A DNA stretch of 64,000 nucleotides from Arthrobacter sp. B2a2-09 (GTDB lineage Bacteria > Actinomycetota > Actinomycetes > Actinomycetales > Micrococcaceae), in NCBI RefSeq assembly GCF_027587375.1, contig NZ_JAMXIC010000012.1, positions 66,133 to 130,132 of the forward strand, in the 5' to 3' direction. Made by a program: the position numbers and the translations under genes. Under the pieces are notes generated by a model. The model searched no databases. It saw only the letters and a list, made by a program, of their open reading frames with translations, and was not told the DNA's origin. This document shows, one piece after another, positions 16,678-24,511 of the stretch (position 1 is its first letter; each line of letters opens with the position of its first letter).

Positions 16678-17475
16678 CTGCTTCAGCCAGACAAAGTGCC
16701 ACGTCCCGGCCCATTGGGCCGCGAGCACGGCCGCCGCTGCGATGACCAACCCGCCAACCAGGACCCAGACGTCCAAGCGACTGTAGGTGGATTCCCGCGC
16801 CCAGGTCCGCCGTCCACCGCCGAAGCCTCGCGCCTCCATGGTCACAGCCAAGCGGGACGCCCGACGGATCGCCTGGACCAGCAGCCCGAAGCTTTGCCCG
16901 AGCATGGCCTTGAACCGTTGCAGCGGGCTCCCATGAGATCCGACACCCCGCGCGCGCCGTGCCATGCCGATGGTCTGCCACTCCTCTGCCATGAGCCCCA
17001 CTAGCCGCAGCGCTGCCAAGGTACCCAGGACAAAACGGTGCGGCAGTTTCGCCTTCTGGGCCAGGGCATCGGCAAGATCGGTGGGGTCGGTGCAACTCAT
17101 CAGGAGGATGGCCGGCAACGCGATCGCCAAGCCGCGCAGCATGAAGCCGACTCCCAGCTGAAGCGAGCCTTCGCTGATAGACCAGATCCCGACGTCGAGC
17201 AGTATCCTGCCGCTGTCAGCCGACAGGATCGCGGTGCTCCAGCCGCCCAGCACCGCCGCGATGATCAGGGGCCAGCCGCGCTGCCAGAGCAAGCGCACGG
17301 TGAGCCCCGCGAGGGGGAACAACGCCAGTTCGCCGACGAGCGCCGTCGAGGCGGACACCAGGTCAATGGACAGCGCCAACACCAAGGTGATGAGGAAGAC
17401 CGACACGAACTTGGCCAGCGGATTCGCTCGTGTCAGGAGGGCATTGTTGCCGCGCAGGGTCAGGGCTTCCCTCAT
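16669..17475 (-). CDS. ykoC: ECF transporter T component (CbiQ/YkoC family)
   Basis: The 268-residue membrane protein is the energy-coupling transmembrane subunit of an ECF importer. It has about five or six hydrophobic helices plus the two cytoplasmic coupling signatures, MARRARGVG (A-R-x-x-G type) near residue 160 and VTMEARGFGGG near residue 200. ATG 17475 overlaps the ATPase stop as ATGA. It lies in an ATPase/S-component operon under a TPP riboswitch, so the cargo is a thiamine precursor, probably hydroxymethylpyrimidine. Its TAG stop is inside the palindrome at 16612-16677. Confidence 0.9.
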   Translation of the reverse strand: MREALTLRGNNALLTRANPLAKFVSVFLITLVLALSIDLVSASTALVGELALFPLAGLTVRLLWQRGWPLIIAAVLGGWSTAILSADSGRILLDVGIWSISEGSLQLGVGFMLRGLAIALPAILLMSCTDPTDLADALAQKAKLPHRFVLGTLAALRLVGLMAEEWQTIGMARRARGVGSHGSPLQRFKAMLGQSFGLLVQAIRRASRLAVTMEARGFGGGRRTWARESTYSRLDVWVLVGGLVIAAAAVLAAQWAGTWHFVWLKQPN

Positions 17476-19097
17476 GCCGCACCCGCTTCCTGCCGGGCCC
17501 CGCCTTGGAACGCAGGCTCGAGCCGCATCTCGGTGCCGCCCAGGACGGAGCTGAATTCCTGGTCGTGGGTCACGGACACCACGGAGGTGCCGGCGTCGAG
17601 CAGTTCGGACAGGAACGACGCAAGCTCGGCCCAAGTGTTCGCGTCCTGGCCAAAGGTGGGTTCGTCCAGCACCAGGACGCGGGGGTGCGCGGCAAGCACA
17701 GTGGCCACGGATAGCCGCCGCTTTTCGCCCCCGGAGAGCGTGTACGGATTAGCGTCCACGAGATGCCCCAGGCGCAGCCGCTCCAGCAATTCGTCCACTC
17801 GCTCCTCGCCATGGCCAAGGTGCTTAGGGCCGAACATGAGCTCGTCGAGCACGCGGCCGGTGACGAACTGGTGCTCGGGTTCCTGGAACACGGTCCCGAT
17901 ACGGGAGATCAGCTGCTGGGCCTTCCACTTGAACGGGTCCGTGCCGGCGCCGTCGCTGAGCCCGACGGCGGCAGTCACCGTGCCGGACACCGGCGCCAAC
18001 AGGCCCGCAAGGGTCAAAGCGAAGGTCGATTTTCCGGCGCCGTTGGGGCCCGTGATGGTCAGCGCCTGCCCTGCGAGCACTTCGGCGTGGAGTCCGGCCT
18101 GCACAGGAAGGGGCGGGATGGTTTTGAACCCCCGGCGCCGTGACCGTTCACGGGACACCGCAAGCTCCTGGGTGGCGAGCAGCAGCTCGCCCCCATTCCG
18201 GGAGCTCCCCGCCCCGGAGCCGACTGCGGCCCCGGAGCCGGAGCCTGTTCCCGAACGCGGCCGGGTGGCCGGCACATACCCGGGCACCCAGACGCCTGCA
18301 GCAGTGAGCATGTCCCTTGCTTGCGCCAGAACGGTGTCCGGATCACCGTCCAGGAGCACAGCCGGCGTCGAGCCGCCCGCGGAGGAAGAGCTGCCCGGCT
18401 GGAGCACCACGATCCGGTCCACGAGGTCTTTCCAGACCGAGACCCTATGCTCCACCACCACCAAGGTGGCGCCGGTCTTGTCCAGGCAACGTCCGACAGC
18501 ATCACGCACCTCGAGCACACCCGCGGGGTCCAGATTTGCGGTCGGCTCGTCCAGGAGGATCAAGCCCGGCCGCATCGCCAGGATGCCGGCCAACGCCAGA
18601 CGCTGTTTCTGGCCGCCCGAGAGGGCCGACGTCGGGTGGTCGAGCGCAAAGTTGCCGCTGGCACTATTCCGCAGCCCGACGTCGTCGAGCGCTTCGTGAA
18701 CCCGTTTCCAAATCTCTTCCCGTGGGACGCAAAGGTTCTCGGCGCCAAACGCGACATCGTCGCCCAGCCGGGAAAGCACTACTTGGGTTTCGGGGTCCTG
18801 CTGCATGAGTCCGGCACGGCCCCGCTGGGCCTTCGGCGAAACGCCGTCCACCAGCAACGAGCCCGTCTCGTCGGCGTCGTCGCCTTCCTCGCCCAGCACG
18901 CCCGCCAGGGCATGCAGGAGGGTCGACTTGCCTGCGCCCGAGGGGCCAAGCAGAAGCACACGCTCGCCTGAACGGATGTCCAGGTCCAAGGCGTGGACGG
19001 CCTGCGTGGTGCGGCCGGCGTGCCGCCAGCCCCAGCCTTGCGCGGAAATGGCGGCGGGTCGCACCACAGCAGGGGTGCCGGAATCAGGACTGGGCAT
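17472..19097 (-). CDS. ykoD: ECF transporter ATPase with two fused ABC domains (YkoD type)
   Basis: A 541-residue double ATPase. Domain 1 has Walker A GPSGAGKST near residue 45, signature ALSGGQKQR and Walker B LILLDEPTANLDP. Domain 2 has GPNGAGKST, signature LSGGEKRR and VLVLDEPTFGQD. Between them lies a low-complexity Gly/Ser/Pro linker around residues 265-295 (RPRSGTGSGSGAAVGSGAGS). It powers the importer with the T and S components on either side; starts and stops overlap by 1-4 bases. The ATG at 19097 overlaps the S-component stop (TGATG). Confidence 0.92.
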   Translation of the reverse strand: MPSPDSGTPAVVRPAAISAQGWGWRHAGRTTQAVHALDLDIRSGERVLLLGPSGAGKSTLLHALAGVLGEEGDDADETGSLLVDGVSPKAQRGRAGLMQQDPETQVVLSRLGDDVAFGAENLCVPREEIWKRVHEALDDVGLRNSASGNFALDHPTSALSGGQKQRLALAGILAMRPGLILLDEPTANLDPAGVLEVRDAVGRCLDKTGATLVVVEHRVSVWKDLVDRIVVLQPGSSSSAGGSTPAVLLDGDPDTVLAQARDMLTAAGVWVPGYVPATRPRSGTGSGSGAAVGSGAGSSRNGGELLLATQELAVSRERSRRRGFKTIPPLPVQAGLHAEVLAGQALTITGPNGAGKSTFALTLAGLLAPVSGTVTAAVGLSDGAGTDPFKWKAQQLISRIGTVFQEPEHQFVTGRVLDELMFGPKHLGHGEERVDELLERLRLGHLVDANPYTLSGGEKRRLSVATVLAAHPRVLVLDEPTFGQDANTWAELASFLSELLDAGTSVVSVTHDQEFSSVLGGTEMRLEPAFQGGARQEAGAA

Positions 19098-19726
19098 CAG
19101 GAAAAGACGGGCTCCGAGGCGGCCTTGCGGGACGCGAACGCGCTCAGGACACCGGTCTTGGCCAAGCCGCGGGTCGCGATCCAGGCCAGCGCACCGGCAA
19201 TGACGGCACCGGAGATCGTGCAGAACACGATGTACGCGAGCTTGTCGCCGGCCTCGTAGGCGATGTTCCAGCCCCACGGCAGGAAGGAATCGTTGAGCCC
19301 GCAGAACAGGCCCGCACCGGCACCGGCCAGCAGGGACACCGGCAGGTTGAACTTCTTGTACATGAAGGCCAGGAAGATGAGTTCCGCACCGAGGCCCTGG
19401 AGCAGGCCCGAGATCAGCACCGTGGTGCCGTACTGGGAACCCATGATGAGCTCACTGGTGGCGGCAACGGTTTCGCAGAAAATCGCCGCACCGGGCTTCC
19501 GGACAATGAGCATGCCCAACACAGCCGGAATCATCCACCCGCCGGCGATCAGGCCGCTCAGGGGCGGGTAGCCGGCGGTCACTGGGGTGGAAACCAGGGC
19601 CATCTGGTCCCATGCCCAGAAGATCACGCCACCGGCGATGGAGATCAGTGCCGCCACGACGATGTCCACGACGCGCCAGTTGTAACCAGGCTTGGTGATG
19701 CCCGGCCTTGCAGAAATACCAGTCAT
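19097..19726 (-). CDS. ykoE: ECF transporter S component, YkoE family
   Basis: The 209-residue substrate-binding membrane protein matches YkoE, the S component for the thiamine precursor hydroxymethylpyrimidine: VVDIVVAALISIAGGVIFWAW near residue 20, MGSQYGTTVLISGLLQGLGAE near 95 and about six hydrophobic helices. AGGAGG sits just upstream of the ATG at 19726. It is first in the operon and follows a TPP riboswitch, confirming the thiamine link. Confidence 0.93.
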   Translation of the reverse strand: MTGISARPGITKPGYNWRVVDIVVAALISIAGGVIFWAWDQMALVSTPVTAGYPPLSGLIAGGWMIPAVLGMLIVRKPGAAIFCETVAATSELIMGSQYGTTVLISGLLQGLGAELIFLAFMYKKFNLPVSLLAGAGAGLFCGLNDSFLPWGWNIAYEAGDKLAYIVFCTISGAVIAGALAWIATRGLAKTGVLSAFASRKAASEPVFS

Positions 19727-19812
19727 TTTGTCCTCCTGAGGAACAGGAGGGGAAAGTGTTTCCGGTTGCCTGCGAGCGGCCTCCGCCGCGCCGGTTCCGG
19801 ACACTATGAGAA

Positions 19813-19930
19813 CTCGACTCCCTTGCGCCGGTACTAGCCGGATCAGGTTCGAGGGTCTGCGGCTGTCCGCACTCTCAGCGCCCGTCCTCCGTGCCGCATT
19901 GCTGCGAGCCCGACGGCGGCGCTCCCCTGT
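19813..19930 (-). ncRNA. TPP riboswitch
   Basis: On the minus strand the leader contains the thiamine-pyrophosphate aptamer landmarks: an opening ACAGGGGAGC, then CGCTGAGAGTGCGGAC, GACCCTCGAACCTGATC and CGGCGCAAGGGAGTCG. The CUGAGA and GACCC-UCGAACCUGAUC blocks are the THI-box core. It lies about 90 bases before ykoE, so thiamine pyrophosphate should repress the importer. Confidence 0.93.
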
Positions 19931-20022
19931 CGTTATCAATCCACCCTTTTGGGCGTGGTTCAGTTTACACCTTGGCGGGGTTGCGGGCGCGGTGTTCACG
20001 CACCCGAAACGGTCACAAACGA

Positions 20023-20116
20023 TGGATTCTGCTGGATCATCCGCCGGATGAGCGCAGGGCGGCCCGGAATGGCGCGGGTCGCCGCAGAAACTGGGAGAAT
20101 GATCCAGCAGAATGTG
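20023..20116. repeat. Inverted pair of the GATCCAGCAGAAT element
   Basis: GGATTCTGCTGGATCAT near 20024-20040 faces its inverse ATGATCCAGCAGAAT near 20099-20113, separated by about 58 GC-rich bases. The pair lies between the TPP riboswitch promoter region and the Nudix start and could fold into a long hairpin. Another copy is at 14273. Confidence 0.55.
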
Positions 20117-20140
20117 ACGCGCGCGGGCAAAGGAGCGGAC

Positions 20141-20896
20141 TTGGCAGGCATTGGCGAAGCGAACAGCACCACGGTGGCCGAACCGAGGCTTGCCGCGAGC
20201 GTGATCCTGGTCCGCGACGCCCCGACTCCTTCGGGATCTGAAGATGCGGCAGCCTCTGAAGTTACTGCCGACGCTGGGACTGTCCTGGAAGTGTTCGTCC
20301 AGCACCGAGTGTCCACGATGGATTTTGCCGCGGGCATGGTCGTCTTCCCTGGCGGACGAGTGGACCAGGCGGACAGCTCCGGTTGGGACTTCGCGGACGA
20401 CGTCGTCGAGCGGCACGCCGCCGCATGGAACCGGAGCAGCATCGCCGCTGAGCCCTCCTCCGCCCGGTTCAACGCCGGGCGGGTGCTGGCCGCCGCGCAG
20501 CGCGAGGTGTTCGAAGAAGCCGGGCTGAAGCTCGACGCCGCCACCCTCCGCCCGTGGGCCAACTGGGTCACCCCGGCAGACCAGCCCAAGCGCTTCGACA
20601 CGTACTTCTACCTTGCCTGCCCGGTTTCCGGTGCCGAGCCAAAGCACCAAACCACGGAAGCGTCATCGTCCCTGTGGATGCCGGTCCGCGCAATCCTGGA
20701 TGCCGAAGCCGCGGGAACCCTCAAGCTCATGCCGCCCACGCTGGTGCTGCTGGATGAGCTCCTCACCCTCGGCACGGTGGATGCGGTGCTGGCCGAGGAC
20801 CGTGACATCGTGCCCGTGCGTCCAAAGCCGGGCGCCTTGCAGGAGTTCTTCCGGCTGAGGCGCCAACCGCCATCCGTTGCTCCGGAACTGCCCTGA
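20141..20896 (+). CDS. Nudix hydrolase-like protein
   Basis: The 251-residue protein resembles the NUDT19/CoA-type Nudix group: AASVILVRD near the start, FAAGMVVFPGGRVDQAD, and the degenerate Nudix helix AAAQREVFEEAGL with catalytic glutamates but a glycine at the usual first E position. It likely hydrolyses a nucleoside-diphosphate-linked compound, perhaps an acyl-CoA; the substrate is unknown. TTG 20141 is chosen because AAAGGAG lies five bases upstream. Upstream in-frame ATGs fall in the dispersed inverted repeat and add a low-similarity tail. Confidence 0.8.
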   Translation: MAGIGEANSTTVAEPRLAASVILVRDAPTPSGSEDAAASEVTADAGTVLEVFVQHRVSTMDFAAGMVVFPGGRVDQADSSGWDFADDVVERHAAAWNRSSIAAEPSSARFNAGRVLAAAQREVFEEAGLKLDAATLRPWANWVTPADQPKRFDTYFYLACPVSGAEPKHQTTEASSSLWMPVRAILDAEAAGTLKLMPPTLVLLDELLTLGTVDAVLAEDRDIVPVRPKPGALQEFFRLRRQPPSVAPELP

Positions 20897-20947
20897 AGTG
20901 GGGTTAGGCTGGGGTCGGTCCTGTTTCCTCCCGCAAGGAGTCCCGGA

Positions 20948-21208
20948 ATGAACCTCCTCATCAAACTGCTCGGCACCGGCGTGAGCATCGGCGCAGGCTT
21001 TGTCGGCACCAAGCTCGTCAATGCCTTGTGGGAAAAAACCACGGGCAACAAGCCGCCCAAGGGCAATGACGACATGGAGGCGAGCCTCCGCTCAGCGTTG
21101 ACCTTCGCCCTGATTTCGGCCACTGTCAGCGCCATCATCCAGGTTGTCGCCGGCCGCAGCACCCAGCGCGCCATCTCGCGCTTCTCGAAGACGCAGGACA
21201 TCGTCTAG
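20948..21208 (+). CDS. DUF4235 membrane protein
   Basis: The 85-residue protein matches the DUF4235 pattern: an N-terminal LIKLLGTGVSIGAGFVGTKLVNALWEKTTG spread over residues 4-33, a short acidic middle and a second hydrophobic helix LTFALISATVSAIIQVVAGR. It is a small actinobacterial membrane protein of unknown role. AAGGAG precedes the ATG. Its TAG and the mrpG stop on the other strand share the bases CTAG, so the two genes are fully convergent. Confidence 0.85.
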   Translation: MNLLIKLLGTGVSIGAGFVGTKLVNALWEKTTGNKPPKGNDDMEASLRSALTFALISATVSAIIQVVAGRSTQRAISRFSKTQDIV

Positions 21209-21678
21209 GCTGACGGCCCGCCGTCAGCGCCTGCGTTCCTCCCGTTGCGGCCGCCGTTCCCGTTCCGGGGCATTGCCGAGTCCGCTTCCTGAGCTTTCTC
21301 CGCCGCCCTTTCACCGGCAGCCCGCAGCACCACGGCCTCGAGCTCGTCGGCGCTGAGCAGTTCGGGGTGGCGGTGTTTAGTCCGGTAGCCCGCCCGGCCC
21401 ACCATGTGTGCGGACACGGGCACCGTCAGCAGCTGGAAAATCCAGGCGACTGCCAGGATCGGCCACACCCACCATTCACGCATCTGCAGGCCCATAGCCG
21501 CCAAGACAAGGAACAGCCCCAGCACCTGCGGCTTGGTAGCTGCGTGCATGCGGCTCATGAGGTCCGGGAAGCGCAACAGGCCGATTGCCGCGCCCAATGA
21601 CATGAGCGCACCAACAATCAGCAGTACTGCGGTGACGGCATCGATCACGGCGTCCGCTCCGGTGGCGTTAGGAGTCAT
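21205..21678 (-). CDS. mrpG: Mrp antiporter subunit G
   Basis: The 157-residue last subunit of the Mrp Na+(K+)/H+ antiporter has three hydrophobic helices (residues ~10-30, 42-62, 68-88), including LLRFPDLMSRMHAATKPQ, the PhaG/MnhG motif. A charged Arg/Gly/Asn-rich tail follows, longer than usual. It overlaps mrpF by 11 bases. Confidence 0.92.
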   Translation of the reverse strand: MTPNATGADAVIDAVTAVLLIVGALMSLGAAIGLLRFPDLMSRMHAATKPQVLGLFLVLAAMGLQMREWWVWPILAVAWIFQLLTVPVSAHMVGRAGYRTKHRHPELLSADELEAVVLRAAGERAAEKAQEADSAMPRNGNGGRNGRNAGADGGPSA

Positions 21679-21946
21679 TGACCTGTCCCCTCCGGTCGGC
21701 CACGAAGCGGGCCACCGTCACCGATCCGACGAACCCGATCAGCGTCAGCGCGACGAGCAGGACGAGGTTGTTGAGGTGCCTGTTGACCGCCATGTCGATG
21801 GCCAGCGCGGCGCCCAGTATGGCGAGCAGCACGTCGGAGGCGAGCACCCGGTCCAGCAGGGAAGGCCCGACGGCGATCCTGTAGATCGCGCCGGCCGCCG
21901 CGATGCTGAGAATCACCGCCGTAACGATCAGCACGATATCTTTCAC
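21668..21946 (-). CDS. mrpF: Mrp antiporter subunit F
   Basis: The 92-residue subunit has three membrane helices and the MrpF motif IYRIAVGPSLLDRVLASDVL near residue 21. It begins with GTG overlapping the mrpE stop by four bases. It forms part of the hetero-oligomeric membrane antiporter. Confidence 0.92.
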   Translation of the reverse strand: MKDIVLIVTAVILSIAAAGAIYRIAVGPSLLDRVLASDVLLAILGAALAIDMAVNRHLNNLVLLVALTLIGFVGSVTVARFVADRRGQVNDS

Positions 21947-22509
21947 GAGCCAGCTCCCCTCATTGCAGGCCAGCCTTCGGCCTGGAGTGCGTCCACTTCC
22001 GCACGGGTACCCATGATCCGGATCAGCGAGGCCTCCGTGTCCTGGACTTCCTTGCGCAGCTTGGCGATATCAGATTGGTCCCGGACATTGAGCCCGTGGA
22101 TATAGAGCGTGGACGTGGAGCGATCCACCTCCACGATCAAGGAACCCGGAATCAGCGAAATCACGTGCCCTGTGGCGGTCACCATGAGGTCGGAATGGCT
22201 GCGCAGAGGAACGGCGACGACGGCGTTGGTTACCGAAGGTCCGCGGAAGATCGCCGGGTACATCACCTGGAAGCTCGCGGCGACGACTTTGCCGAGGAAC
22301 ACCACCGCGAAAGGAATGGCACGCAGCACGTTGAAGCGGCCGCTGAGCTCCACGGGAGGCAAGTAGAAGATCCTGGCTACCACCACCGCGATCAATGCAC
22401 CGAACACCAGATTGCCTGGACTGAAGTCCCGCCAGAGCGCACCCCAGATGACCACCAGCCAGACCAGCAGGGGCAACTCAGCGCGGAATGAAATCCGCTT
22501 GCGGCTCAC
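21943..22509 (-). CDS. mrpE: Mrp antiporter subunit E
   Basis: The 188-residue protein has two N-terminal membrane helices and a cytoplasmic domain with ISLIPGSLIVEVDRSTSTLY near residue 115, diagnostic of MrpE/MnhE. GTG start and 4-base overlaps at both ends place it inside the same transcript as the other Mrp subunits. Confidence 0.93.
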   Translation of the reverse strand: MSRKRISFRAELPLLVWLVVIWGALWRDFSPGNLVFGALIAVVVARIFYLPPVELSGRFNVLRAIPFAVVFLGKVVAASFQVMYPAIFRGPSVTNAVVAVPLRSHSDLMVTATGHVISLIPGSLIVEVDRSTSTLYIHGLNVRDQSDIAKLRKEVQDTEASLIRIMGTRAEVDALQAEGWPAMRGAGS

Positions 22510-24059
22510 TTGCCACCTCCCGGAACCTGGGCATTCCCGCCGAGCACGGAGTGGATGTACGCCGTACGGTCCAACATCTGTTCCGCGGAGTTTCCGGCCA
22601 ATTGGAACAGCGGACCGGCGAAGACTGTCAGCGCCACGCCAAAGACCACCAGCGCGGCGGTTGGCCCCACCATGGTCCGCGGAAGCAGGCCGACAGCCGT
22701 CGTGTCCTTGAGGATTGGGGCCGGGTAGTCCGCGTCCTCGGGTTTCCGCCAGAATGCGCGGTTCCAGACACGGGCAATTGCCAGCAAGGTCAAGAGACTG
22801 GTGACCACTCCCCCCACCACCAAGGTAATGGCCAGTGGTGTCCCCAGTGCGATGCCTGCCTGCAGGAGTCCGAGCTTCCCCAGGAACCCGGAGAAGGGCG
22901 GGATTCCTGCGAGATTCATGGCCGGAATGAAGAACAAGAGCGCAAGGAGGGGAGACAGCTTGGCAAGCCCACCCAGCCTGTCCATGGACGAGCTCCCACC
23001 GCGACGCTCGATCAAACCCGTCACCAGGAACAGGCTCGTTTGGACCGTGATGTGGTGGGCCACATAGAAGACGGCAGCCGCAAGCCCGGCCACCGAAGAC
23101 ATGGCCAGCCCAAACACCATGTAGCCGATATGGCTGACCAAGGTGAAGGAGAGTAATCGTTTGATGTCGCTCTGTGCTATTGCGCCGAGAATGCCCACCA
23201 GCATGGTGAGGAGCGCTACCACCATCAACGGGGTATTCAAGGTATCGCCCGGAAAGAGAAGGGTCTCCGTGCGGACCATGGCGTAGACGCCCACCTTGGT
23301 GAGCAAGCCGGCGAATACGGCGGTGACCGGTGCTGGTGCGGTCGGATACGAGTCAGGCAGCCAGAAGGACAGCGGGAACACGGCAGCCTTGATACCGAAC
23401 GCCACGAGCAGCATGACGTGGAGCAGGTTCTGGGTGCCCGGATCCAATTCGGCCAGCTTGATGGCGAGGTCCGCCATGGTGATGGTCCCGGTGGCTCCGT
23501 AAATCATCGCAATGGCGATCAGGAACAACACCGAAGACACGACGGAAACCACCACGTAGGTGACCCCGGCGCGGATGCGCGGACCCGTCCCGCCCAGTGT
23601 CATGAGCACGTAGCTCGCCGTCAGCAAGATCTCGAAGCCGACGTACAGGTTGAAGAGGTCGCCCGTGAGGAAGGCGTTCGAGACACCGGCCACCAGGATC
23701 AGGTAGGTCGGGTGGAAGATCGACACCGGTGCCTCGCGGTCGCCGTCGGCCATCCCCTGGCCGGTGGCATAGATCAGCACCGCGAGGCTGATGACGGACG
23801 AGACCACCAACATGAGCGAGGAGAACTGGTCCACCACCATCACCACGCCAAACGGCGGCTGCCAACCACCTATGGTGACGGATGCGGTGCCTGTGGTCCA
23901 TGCCGAGGCGAGAAGCCCGCATTCGAGGAGCAACGTCAGGGACAACAGAGCGATGCTGACCGCGCGCTGTGCCAGCGGGTTCCTGTTCAGGGCGAACGTC
24001 AGTGCGGCACCGAGGATGGGAAGTACGACGGCGAGCGGCGCGAGGCTGGCGATGTTCAC
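22506..24059 (-). CDS. mrpD: Mrp antiporter subunit D
   Basis: The 517-residue, roughly 14-helix subunit is homologous to complex I NuoM/N. The proton-channel helices include LFNLYVGFEILLTASYVLM near residue 135 and AAVFPLSFWLPDSYPTAPAPV near residue 230, with the conserved lysine and acidic residues. It starts with GTG and overlaps mrpC by four bases. The complex exchanges Na+ or K+ for protons, giving alkali and salt tolerance. Confidence 0.94.
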   Translation of the reverse strand: MNIASLAPLAVVLPILGAALTFALNRNPLAQRAVSIALLSLTLLLECGLLASAWTTGTASVTIGGWQPPFGVVMVVDQFSSLMLVVSSVISLAVLIYATGQGMADGDREAPVSIFHPTYLILVAGVSNAFLTGDLFNLYVGFEILLTASYVLMTLGGTGPRIRAGVTYVVVSVVSSVLFLIAIAMIYGATGTITMADLAIKLAELDPGTQNLLHVMLLVAFGIKAAVFPLSFWLPDSYPTAPAPVTAVFAGLLTKVGVYAMVRTETLLFPGDTLNTPLMVVALLTMLVGILGAIAQSDIKRLLSFTLVSHIGYMVFGLAMSSVAGLAAAVFYVAHHITVQTSLFLVTGLIERRGGSSSMDRLGGLAKLSPLLALLFFIPAMNLAGIPPFSGFLGKLGLLQAGIALGTPLAITLVVGGVVTSLLTLLAIARVWNRAFWRKPEDADYPAPILKDTTAVGLLPRTMVGPTAALVVFGVALTVFAGPLFQLAGNSAEQMLDRTAYIHSVLGGNAQVPGGGK

Positions 24060-24511
24060 TGGGGTCCTCCTTCCTTCGCTGCTTCCGTGACTGCCGTGAC
24101 CGGGAACTCCGACGTTTCCTCAGGGACCACGGAATCGTCCTCGGCGTCAAAGCTCGGTGTCTTGGCGACGCGGCGGTCTTCGGCGTCATCCTGGATATCG
24201 TCCTGGCGTGCCAACGCCCAGGTCCGGTAGATGATGCCGAGCATGAATGCCGTCACGGCGAAGGAAATCACGATCGACGTCAGGATCAGCGCTTGTGGCA
24301 AGGGATCGTTGTAGTCGCGCGGATCCGTTGCTTTGGTGAACAGCGGGGCAAGTCCGGCGTACCCGCCCGTGGCGAGGATCAGCAGGTTGGTAGCGTTGGC
24401 CAGGAGCATGAGCCCGAGGAGAACGCGGGTCAGGCTGCGTTCCAGGATCAAATAGATTCCACAGGCATAGAGCACGCCCATGACGATCAGCAAGGTCAAG
24501 TTGACGCTCAT
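24056..24511 (-). CDS. mrpC: Mrp antiporter subunit C
   Basis: The 151-residue protein resembles NuoK: three helices with GIYLILERSLTRVLLGLMLL near residue 18 and a final helix including IVISFAVTAFMLGIIYR. A longer charged C-terminal tail (residues ~115-151) is not part of the core family. Start and stop overlap the flanking mrp genes. Confidence 0.93.
   Translation of the reverse strand: MSVNLTLLIVMGVLYACGIYLILERSLTRVLLGLMLLANATNLLILATGGYAGLAPLFTKATDPRDYNDPLPQALILTSIVISFAVTAFMLGIIYRTWALARQDDIQDDAEDRRVAKTPSFDAEDDSVVPEETSEFPVTAVTEAAKEGGPQ

Noticed and set aside
17038..18699. 553-codon plus-strand open frame across the ECF transporter genes
   Set aside because: Crosses two clear minus-strand genes with intact Walker and coupling motifs; low-complexity Ser/Arg translation.
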